Shown: in pieces, positions 53,514 to 61,800 of the stretch
How positions within the stretch are numbered: position 1 is the stretch's first letter
Layout of the letters: every line of letters starts with the position of its first letter
NCBI RefSeq assembly: GCF_000214475.1
Contig: NZ_AFII01000002.1
Location: 558,001-622,000 of the forward strand
Length of the DNA: 64,000 nucleotides
DNA from: Parvimonas sp. oral taxon 110 str. F0139
GTDB lineage: Bacteria > Bacillota > Clostridia > Tissierellales > Peptoniphilaceae
Direction: 5' to 3'
The notes under the pieces: generated by a model
The model's input: only the letters and a program-made list of their open reading frames with translations
The model's database searches: none
What the model was told of the DNA's origin: nothing
Program-made: the position numbers and the translations under genes

Positions 53514-54354
53514 TTAATTACCTTTATATTCCTTTGCATTTTTTACTTCATCTGGTAATTTTATTGGTTCAACTTTATTGATTTCAGAATATACTGCTTT
53601 TAAATTTATTTTAAAATGATCATCTTCTTTGCCTTCTCGTATTTTTAGTTTAATTTGAAGAGTATATTCTTTTGGCATAAAAGTACTTTTGTCAACTTTA
53701 TAATTTATCTCAATTTTTTCTATATCCACTATATCCAGAAGTTTTTCTAAAACATCTTCATCCGTAAAAGTAACTTTTTTTAAATAATCTTTAATGGATG
53801 CATCTGCACCTGAATAGGTAATTTCATATTCAGAATCTTTTTCTTCCATTTTTAACTTATCTTTTACAGAATTCATAATTTCCATAATTCCATTAATTTC
53901 TGTAAATTTTTTTCTGTGTATAATGATTTTTTTAGTTCCTCATCTTCAATACTAAACCATTCATTTGATTTCTCATTTTTAGCATAAACAACTCCATCGC
54001 TAAAATATGATTCAACACTAGATTTTTTTTCTAGTAAATTCACTGTACTATATAGTTTAGTAATGCTTGGATTATCAGTTGTTATTGCCTCTGTATTTAC
54101 TAATGTTTCAGTTTTCTTACCAGCAGCCGACATAATTTCGCTATAATCCATTTTTCTTTTTGAACTCTTAATTTCTTTTGTGGCATCATTAACTTTTTTA
54201 AAATTTCTTCACCTGATAATTTACTAGATTTATTTTCCTTTTTTTGAGTTGCTATATTTTCCTTATCTTCTTCCTTATTTGAAGAACAACCAACTACCCC
54301 AATAGAAATTAAGCAAATTGCTAGCATTATTAGAATTTTCTGTATTTTTTTCAT
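53514..54354 (-). pseudogene. DUF6612-like lipoprotein, paralogue 4 (two frameshifts)
   Basis: Three overlapping frames together make one paralogue: MKKIQKILIMLAICLISIGVVGC... SGEEILKK; then DYSEIMSAAGKKTETLV... SLYTEKN; then EIMNSVKDKLKMEEKDSEYEITYSG... LPDEVKNAKEYKGN. Single bases are missing in the T6 run at 54194-54199 and the T7 run at 53907-53913. Corrected length about 280 residues, like its relatives. Confidence 0.82.
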
Positions 54355-54382
54355 AACTTCTCCTTAATAAATATCTAGCTAT

Positions 54383-54411
54383 ATAGTAATATATTTTTTT
54401 AAAAATGTAAA
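54383..54411 (-). promoter_or_regulatory. Promoter, lipoprotein paralogue 4
   Basis: TTTACA (54406-54411), 17-bp spacer, TACTAT (54383-54388). Confidence 0.75.
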
Positions 54412-54433
54412 TACTTAAAATATTGCATAAAAA

Positions 54434-54463
54434 AATGCAGATAAACTAGAGTTTATCTGCATT
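54434..54463 (-). terminator. Terminator, lipoprotein paralogue 5
   Basis: Perfect 13-bp stem AATGCAGATAAAC/GTTTATCTGCATT with 4-base loop and T run on the minus strand. Confidence 0.87.
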
Positions 54464-54473
54464 AATTTTTTAA

Positions 54474-55317
54474 TTATTGGTTAGTTTTCATTTCTTTTGC
54501 ATTTTTAACTTCATCAGGTAATGTAATTGGAGCAACCTTATTGATATCTGATAATGTTGCTTTTAAATCCATATCAAAAGACATTTCTTTTTCACCTTGA
54601 GATATTTTTATAACAGTTTTCATTGAATATTCTTTTGGCATAAATGTACTTTTATCAACCTTATAGAAGAAATCAAATTGATCAATACTTAAATTTTGCA
54701 TATAATTTTTTAAGTTTGGTTGGCTCTTACCTATAGCTTCTTTCAATGCTTCCTTAACTGATTCATCAGATCCTGAGTAAGAAATTTCATATTCTGAACC
54801 TTTATCTTCAATTTTTAGATTTTTTTGAACAGAATCCATAATCCCTAACATTTGATCCATATTTGAAGCATTTTTTTGAGCTTCCATTGTTTTTCTCATT
54901 GATGGATCTGTAATCTTAACCCATTCTTTTGTTATAACATTTTTAGAATAAACAGCATCTTCTGTAAAATACATATCTAAGCTAACTTGTTGTCCCATTG
55001 CATTCATTGAGCCACCCATTTTAACAACAACAGGATCAGAGCTTGTTTCCATATTCATATTTATAGCTGTTTCTGTTTTGTTACCGGCTAAATTCATAAC
55101 CATCTTATTTTCAGCTTGTATTTTTGAGCTCTTAATTTCTTTTGTAGCTTCATTTATCTTCTTTACAATTTCTTCATTTGATAATTTTTCATTTTTATTA
55201 TCTTTTGTTTCTGTAGTTTCTTTAGTATTGTCTTTCTTTTCATTAGAAGAACATCCTACAGCTACAATAGAAAGTGAACAAATAGCTAATGCCATTAAAA
55301 TTCTTTTATTTTTTCAT
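54474..55317 (-). pseudogene. DUF6612-like lipoprotein, paralogue 5 (start codons out of frame)
   Basis: The ribosome site TAGGAGG and ATG at 55317 are out of frame with the rest: between that ATG and the internal MALAICSLSIVAVGC there are 19 bases where paralogues have 21 (KKVQRIL). The A6 and A4 runs at 55304-55314 are the likely places of loss. From 55295 on, 273 residues are intact, with VSLDMYFTEDAVYSKNVITK, SEYEISYSGSDES and LPDEVKNAKEMK. As read, no proper signal peptide start exists. Confidence 0.78.
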
Positions 55318-55348
55318 ATTATACCTCCTAAATAAAATGTACAACTAT

Positions 55349-55377
55349 ATAGTAATATATTTTTTTAAAAATGTAAA
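55349..55377 (-). promoter_or_regulatory. Promoter, lipoprotein paralogue 5
   Basis: TTTACA (55372-55377), 17-bp spacer, TACTAT (55349-55354). Confidence 0.75.
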
Positions 55378-55380
55378 GAC

Positions 55381-56244
55381 TTAAAATAAATTTCGTAAAA
55401 AAAATACAAACAAACTAGAGCTTATCTGTATTAGAAATTTTTTATATTTAATTTTTTTGTTATTCCATTCTTGAGAATTTTTAACTTCATCTGGAATAGT
55501 TATTTCTTTAACACCATTTACATCAGAATATTTAATATTAAAATCTACATCTATATTTAATGTTTGTTTTGCAACAAGAACTTTAAATTTAGTTTTTATA
55601 TTAAATTCTGTTGGGTTAAATGTCTTTTTATCAATTATAAATTTTACATCAAATTGTTCCAATTCTATATCATTATTAAGAACACCTTTTGAAGTAGGTT
55701 GACTAGCTATTATAACTTTTTTCAAAGGTTCCTTAATTGCATCATCAGTTCCTGAGTAAGTAGCTTCATAGTTTGAATCTTTTTGTTCTATTTTCAAATT
55801 CTTTTCCAAAGCAGTCAAAAGTTCAACTATATTTGCATAATCAGCTGAATTTTTTTGACCATCATATAATTTTCTAGTACTTTCTTCTTTAAGATTATAC
55901 CACTGTTTATTATAATTATTTTGAAAATAATAAGTATCTGTAGTAATATACTGATTATTAATAACAGTATTTCCGGAAGTTTCGGACTTTCCACTAATTT
56001 TTACCACTGATGGTTCTTTAGTCATTTCAGTTTCTAAATCAAATTTAGTTGTTACTTTTTTACTATTAACATCTATACTTACTGTACTTGCATTTTTAGA
56101 TTTTAAACTTGTTACTGATTTTGTAGCTTCATTAACTTTTTTAACAAGGTCTTCATTGCTTATCTTACCAGATGAACAAGCAACCGCTCCAATAGAAATT
56201 GAACAAAGAGCAAGAGCCATCATTATTTTTTGTATTTTTTTCAT
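55381..56244 (-). CDS. DUF6612-like lipoprotein, paralogue 6 (C-terminal overrun)
   Basis: Start at 56244 (AGGAGG, signal MKKIQKIMMALALCSISIGAVAC); an upstream 14-codon extension overlaps the promoter. No long linker after the Cys. Domain pattern as in paralogues (QYITTDTYYFQNNYNKQWYNLK, SNYEATYSGTDDA, FIIDKKTFNPTEFNIK, ITIPDEVKNSQEW). The frame then runs on through the terminator hairpin for about 30 residues; adding one A to the T7 run at 55452-55458 (top strand) would end the protein at NNKKN, as in relatives. So the last part is probably not natural. Confidence 0.8.
   Translation of the reverse strand: MKKIQKIMMALALCSISIGAVACSSGKISNEDLVKKVNEATKSVTSLKSKNASTVSIDVNSKKVTTKFDLETEMTKEPSVVKISGKSETSGNTVINNQYITTDTYYFQNNYNKQWYNLKEESTRKLYDGQKNSADYANIVELLTALEKNLKIEQKDSNYEATYSGTDDAIKEPLKKVIIASQPTSKGVLNNDIELEQFDVKFIIDKKTFNPTEFNIKTKFKVLVAKQTLNIDVDFNIKYSDVNGVKEITIPDEVKNSQEWNNKKIKYKKFLIQISSSLFVFFLRNLF
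55403..55432 (-). terminator. Terminator, lipoprotein paralogue 6
   Basis: Degenerate version of the GCAGATAAA stem (AATACAAACAAAC / CTTATCTGTATT with G-U pairs) and a long T run on the minus strand; it lies inside the overrunning frame. Confidence 0.65.
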
Positions 56245-56274
56245 AATACACCTCCTTAATAAATGTATAACTAT

Positions 56275-56303
56275 ATAGTAATACATTTCTAATAAAAAGT
56301 AAA
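56275..56303 (-). promoter_or_regulatory. Promoter, lipoprotein paralogue 6
   Basis: TTTACT (56298-56303), 17-bp spacer, TACTAT (56275-56280). Confidence 0.78.
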
Positions 56304-56413
56304 GTGATTAAATTAATTCGCTTAATATTATCTGAAATTATTCTTAAAAATACTATTTTTGTTAAAATCCTTAATAAAGCTATTCACATAATTGTATATA
56401 AAATTCTTCTATA

Positions 56414-57586
56414 TTATAGTTCGTTTATTTCATACACTTTCTTATTAGCCAATGCTTCATCAATAAGTTTATCAACTTCTAAAAGAGATAAACTATTATT
56501 TATATCTTCAATCTTTGGTTTTGTTACTGGATGTTTTGGCAAGAACACAGTACAACAGTCCTCAAAAGGTAAAATACTTGTTTCATAAGTATCAATCGTT
56601 CTTGCAATATCAATGATTTCAGTTTTATCCATTGCAATTAAAGGTCTTAAAATTGATATTTCAGTAGATTTATCCACGACTGTAATTCCTTGAATAGTTT
56701 GACTTGCAACCTGTCCAAGGCTTTCTCCTGTGATTAAAGCGTGATAATTTTGTTTAATCGCAAGTTTTTCAGCAATTTTCATCATAAAAATTCTACCTAG
56801 AATAGTAATTTCTTTTTCGGGGCATTTACTTGCAATTTCCTTTTGAATAGGTAAAAGATTTATGCTTGTCATTGTGAATTTTCCAACATAATTTGAAAGG
56901 ATTTTCGCAAGGTCTTTAACTTTTTCCTCTCCTCTTTCACTTGTAAAAGGATAGGAATGAAAATGTATTGCACCGATTTCCATACCTCTTTTGCCCATAA
57001 CAAAACCAGCAACGGGGCTATCAATTCCTCCTGAAAGAAGCAACAGTCCTCTTCCACTTGAGCCTATTGGAAGTCCACCAAAGCCCTTATATCTCTTTAC
57101 ATAGACATATACATATTCTTTAACATCTACGAAAATTGGCATTTGTGGATTATGAACATCAACCTTTAAAAGATTTCCAAAATTTTTAAGTACAATGCCT
57201 CCAAGCTCTCTTGAAAGCTCAGGAGATTTTGGAGTAAATTTTTTATCAACTCTATTTACAAATACTTTAAAAGTCTTTTCTTCATTTATTCCTAAATCAC
57301 TCACTAAAACTCTTGTAGCTTCTTTTATATTTTCAAGCTTTTTTTCAGTCCTTAAAACTTCACAGATATAACAAATTCCAAAAACTTTTTTAATTTGTTC
57401 AATCATTTCATCAAAAAGCTCTCTATCTGCCTTTATATAGACTTTTCCCTGTTCTTTGTAAAATTCTTCAACTTCAAAATCTGCTATAGCCTTTTTTATC
57501 TTTCTTATTATTCTATTTTCAAAATCTTTTCTATTATCTCCCTTTAAAGTCAGCTCTCCAAAGCTGACGCTGATTAAATAATCCAT
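56414..57586 (-). CDS. thiI: tRNA 4-thiouridine synthase
   Basis: 390 residues: N-terminal ferredoxin-like/THUMP region (about 1-165) and a PP-loop adenylation domain with LLLSGGIDSPVAGF. This is the short form without a C-terminal rhodanese domain, as in Bacillus. Conserved Cys pair in FEDCCTVFLP near the end. Takes sulphur from the cysteine desulfurase encoded just upstream, whose stop overlaps its start by one base; makes s4U in tRNA and may serve thiamine synthesis. Confidence 0.95.
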   Translation of the reverse strand: MDYLISVSFGELTLKGDNRKDFENRIIRKIKKAIADFEVEEFYKEQGKVYIKADRELFDEMIEQIKKVFGICYICEVLRTEKKLENIKEATRVLVSDLGINEEKTFKVFVNRVDKKFTPKSPELSRELGGIVLKNFGNLLKVDVHNPQMPIFVDVKEYVYVYVKRYKGFGGLPIGSSGRGLLLLSGGIDSPVAGFVMGKRGMEIGAIHFHSYPFTSERGEEKVKDLAKILSNYVGKFTMTSINLLPIQKEIASKCPEKEITILGRIFMMKIAEKLAIKQNYHALITGESLGQVASQTIQGITVVDKSTEISILRPLIAMDKTEIIDIARTIDTYETSILPFEDCCTVFLPKHPVTKPKIEDINNSLSLLEVDKLIDEALANKKVYEINEL

Positions 57587-58722
57587 TATCTTCCTCTTTT
57601 CATAATCATTCTAATTTCATTTACATACTTTTCTAATTTTTCAATAAAAATTGTAATTTCTTCTTCTGTATTAAACTCGGAAAGAGAAATTCTTACAACT
57701 CCATCATTGTATTTGTTTTCAAGACCTATTCCGTCGAAAGTTCTACTCTTTTTACCCTTACTACAAGCAGAACCTGTTGAAATATAAATCTTTTCACTCT
57801 CCAAGAAATGTAAAAGCACCTCACTTCTAATATTTTCAAAAGCGACAGTTACAATATTCGGAACTCCGTTTTTAGTAGTTAAAAATTTGTGATTTTCAAT
57901 TTTTGAAATACCTGAAATCAGTATATCTCTTAAATTTTCCAAATATTTTTTTCTATTTTCCAAATTTTCATACATAAATTCGGTAGCAACTTTTAAACCC
58001 ATTATTCCAGCAACATTTTCAGTTCCGGATCTAAAGTCTTTTTCTTGACCTCCTCCCAAAACAAAAGGCCTTAAATTTATATTTTTATTTACATAAATTG
58101 CTCCAATTCCTTTTTGAGCATGAATTTTATGCCCACTCAAAGTTAAAATATCAATCTTAGATTTTTTTACATCAATATTGACTTTCCCAAAAGCCTGTGC
58201 AGAGTCAACATGAAAAATACATTTCTTATTCTTTTCCTTAATAGCTTTTCCAATGCTTTCAACATCTTGAATAATACCAAGCTCATTATGAACATAGGCT
58301 ATTGAAACTATTTCAGTATTTTCATCTACAAGATTTTTTACACTCTCAATGTCGATATATCCAAATTCATCCAATTTTAAAAATCTAATCTCTTTTTTCT
58401 CTTTTAAAAATTTATAGACATTAAAAACAGAAGAGTGTTCAATCTCCGTTGAAACTACATTTTTTCCCTTTGCAGTTGAAATCGCTCCAAAAATTGCAGT
58501 ATTATTACCCTCTGTTGCACAGGAGTTAAAAAATACCTCTTCAGCCTTGCAATTTATATATTTTGCTATAACTTCTCTACAAGAATTTATATCTTTAGAA
58601 ACAGAATATCCAAAATCATAAAGAGATGATGGATTTCCATAATTTTCTTTTAAATATTTGACCATAATATCTATAACTTCATCGCGAACTCTCGTAGTCG
58701 CGGCATTATCTAAATAAATCAT
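57586..58722 (-). CDS. Cysteine desulfurase (NifS/IscS family)
   Basis: 378 residues. PLP enzyme that releases sulphur from cysteine onto its own Cys. PLP lysine in TLSGHKIHAQKGIGAIYV and the catalytic Cys in STGSACSKGKKS are present. N-terminal MIYLDNAATTRVRDEV is typical. Operon partner thiI immediately downstream suggests a dedicated NifZ-like role in tRNA thiolation, as in Bacillus, but a general role is possible. AAGGAGTTATT site. Confidence 0.93.
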   Translation of the reverse strand: MIYLDNAATTRVRDEVIDIMVKYLKENYGNPSSLYDFGYSVSKDINSCREVIAKYINCKAEEVFFNSCATEGNNTAIFGAISTAKGKNVVSTEIEHSSVFNVYKFLKEKKEIRFLKLDEFGYIDIESVKNLVDENTEIVSIAYVHNELGIIQDVESIGKAIKEKNKKCIFHVDSAQAFGKVNIDVKKSKIDILTLSGHKIHAQKGIGAIYVNKNINLRPFVLGGGQEKDFRSGTENVAGIMGLKVATEFMYENLENRKKYLENLRDILISGISKIENHKFLTTKNGVPNIVTVAFENIRSEVLLHFLESEKIYISTGSACSKGKKSRTFDGIGLENKYNDGVVRISLSEFNTEEEITIFIEKLEKYVNEIRMIMKRGR

Positions 58723-58756
58723 AATAACTCCTTAAAAAACTCTTTTCATTAACAAT

Positions 58757-58785
58757 ATTTTAATATAAAATGATGAAATAAGCAA
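58757..58785 (-). promoter_or_regulatory. Promoter of the desulfurase-thiI operon
   Basis: TTGCTT (58780-58785), 17-bp spacer, TAAAAT (58757-58762). Confidence 0.7.
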
Positions 58786-58827
58786 TAATAGTTTTTTAGA
58801 TAAAGCATTTCTTCTTAAAAAGACACA

Positions 58828-58856
58828 AAAAAGTGGTTACATTGTAACCACTTTTT
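58828..58856 (-). terminator. Terminator of the S8 protease gene
   Basis: Perfect 13-bp stem AAAAAGTGGTTAC/GTAACCACTTTTT with loop of three; T-rich 3' end on the minus strand, 12 bases after the stop. Confidence 0.88.
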
Positions 58857-58868
58857 AAATGTTGTTAA

Positions 58869-61800
58869 TTATCTGTCTCTTCTCTTTTTACCTACAACTA
58901 CTGTCATTCCCAAAGAGCCAATTGCAACTACAACAAGTCCTAAAACTTTAGAATCAAGATTTGTCTTAACAAGTCCTTTTTTCTTAGAACCCTTTCTACT
59001 ATTATCTTTAGGTGGATTTGTTGGGTTATTTCCATCTTGTCCAGGTTTTTGATTATTATCATCTCCCGGTTGTCCTGGTTGTCCTGGGTTAGGATTTGGA
59101 TTTTGAGGATCTTCCGGTTTTTGTGGGTCTTCTGGTTTTTGTGGGTCTTCTGGTTTTTGTGGATCTTCCGGTTTTTGTGGATCTTGATTAACCTTACCGT
59201 AATCAACTGCATAACCTGAGAAGTGAGTTGTTGTAAATGTTACATTTTTATCATTTTGATCAATTTCAAATTTTTCTGCATCGAGTTCGCCTTTTTCATT
59301 TACATAGTAAACATTTTTTGCAGTCTTTCCTTCAGCCTTCACTATAGAAACATTATATTCTCCCTTAGGTAATTTAATCTTTTGACCATTTTTATCAAGG
59401 AAGTAAATGTCATATAAATCAGCTTCAGAATCTTTTAATTTTTCAACTGAATTTTTATCCTTAACTTCAGCAACTAAAGTCCAATCTTCTTTTAAATCAA
59501 AACTTGAAACTGTAACTTTCTTGTTTTTATCTGTTAGTGTTACTAACTTATTGATATTTACAATTTCTTTAACTTTAGCATTATTAACTGTAATATCAAA
59601 TGAATCTCTATCAACTCTATATCCTTTTGGAACTTTTATTGTAACTTTGTATTTACCATTTGGAATATCTCCATAGAATACTTTTTTATTAAATTTACTT
59701 TCTTTTAGAGCAATTTTTTCTTTAGTTTCAAGATTTTCAAGAGTTACTTTGATTCCTTCAGGAAGTTTATCTAAACCTTCAAAGGAAATATTTACAATAT
59801 CATTGATAGTTTCTTGTGTTTTGAAAACTACTCTCTTTGGTTTATTTTCTTCAACTGTAAATTTAATTGAAGTTGTTTCAAATTTTAGAGAATCATCTTT
59901 TGTTTTAATTTCTACAGTATATTCTCCAACAGGTAAAATAGTCATTAAATCTTTAAAGAAATTAAGTCCTGTTAGTTTTCCGTTTTTATCTTTTACTGCA
60001 GTTTCATATAGTTTAGTATATGTTTTTAAAGTATCTCTATTAATTTCTTTTCCGTCTTTATCTTTGATTACATAAGTAGCGCCTGGTCCCATATAGTTAT
60101 CAGAATAGTCGTTTATTTGTAATCTGATATTAACTTCTCCAAATCCCTTTGGAATCTTTTCTTCTTTTTGTTTTGTTTCAAAAACAACTTCTGCTTCTTT
60201 ACCTTTTTCAACCTTAACAGTCTTTGTTTGTTCTTTTAATGGTTCATATACATCAGGAATTTGAGCAATGTAGAATTCATAACTTCCTGGAGTAACATTT
60301 ACTAATCCATTAGAATAGTTGTAATCACTTAATGATTTCCAACCTTTTCCATCATTAACTCCAACATCTTGTCTCCAATTAATTTCTATTGGGAACATAT
60401 TAAGTTTTTCAGAACCTTCTATATGATTTCCTTCAAAGTCTTGATAATTTGTTACTCTAAATACTGGCTTAATATTTGCTCCTAAATCTTCTGGTTGTTG
60501 TTCAGGTGCATCATATTCTGAGCCATCTAAATTAAGTGATGCGATATTTCCTGCATGGTCAAAAGTATGAATATAAATATTCTTGTGATCTATTCCTTCA
60601 GGAATTTCAAAAGTACCATCATCTTTAGCAGTAATCCATTGAGTTTTTCCATCTTTATCAATATATCTTAAGAATGTTTCTTCAACACCACTTAGATTAT
60701 CTGTAATTTCTGGTTTATAGATATTTCCTTCAACCTTAGGTTTAGCAATCTTTGGAGCAGTAACGTCAACTTTTACTTCAAATTCTGTTTTTTGTTCAGC
60801 AAAAGCAGAACCGCCTGTTTCAGAGTTAGCACTTATAACATATTTGTACTTTCCTTCTTGAAGAGCTTTGCCATCAGTTGTTGTTCCAGCCCAATAAGTT
60901 TGATTTACATAGTTTGATCTTGAAGCATCTGCACTGTAGTTATCACTATTTTTATATGCATAACCTGAGCCATTTTCATAAACGAGATTTCCCTTTTCAT
61001 CGTAAACACTAGCTTTTATATATTGCGCATTTCTATAGAACACACCTTTGAATGCAACAAAGTCTTTATTATTATCTCCATTTGGAGAGATTGCCAAGTT
61101 TTCTTTTGAAAATTTGAAATTACCAGCATCGAAACCTAAAGGAATTTCTCCCTTGCTTCCAACAAAATTATATTGTGTTCCTTTACCGTCATTCCATTGT
61201 TTTCCTCTTGCATAAGGATTATTTTCAGAAGTTACAAGAGATGTAACATCTCCTGTATAAGTATTTCCTTGTAACATATACATTGGAAATTCTTTGCTTA
61301 AATCAAATTCATAAATAGGTTTTTCCCAAAGAGGTACATTTGCCCATTTTCCTTTAAATCCACTAAATGCTATATTAACTTCTTTTGTTCCGTCTTTTGC
61401 ATCTTCAAAGAATACAAAGCCTTCTAAGAAGTAACCATTTGGCATTTGTTTACTTAATTTTTCTTCAAACTTACTTGCATCAACTGTTATTGTTACATCT
61501 ACTGAACTCCTTGCAGGTACAGTGATTTCTTTTCCTTGAATTGTTTCAAGAGTTCTTGTCTTTAAAGCAAATTTTTTACCATCATTTTCATCAGTACCTA
61601 AAACTGTTTTATATTTTAAAGTTTTAGCTTCATTTCCAATATTTACAACTTTTAATTTGATATCAAATTTACTATCAACATCATTTAACCAAACTTTTGG
61701 ATTATTATTGCTATCTAATACATAAAGTTCACTTGAAGTAGCTTTTTCAACATTGATAGCACCAGCACCTTGTTTTCTAGGAGAAACATAATTTTCAGTT

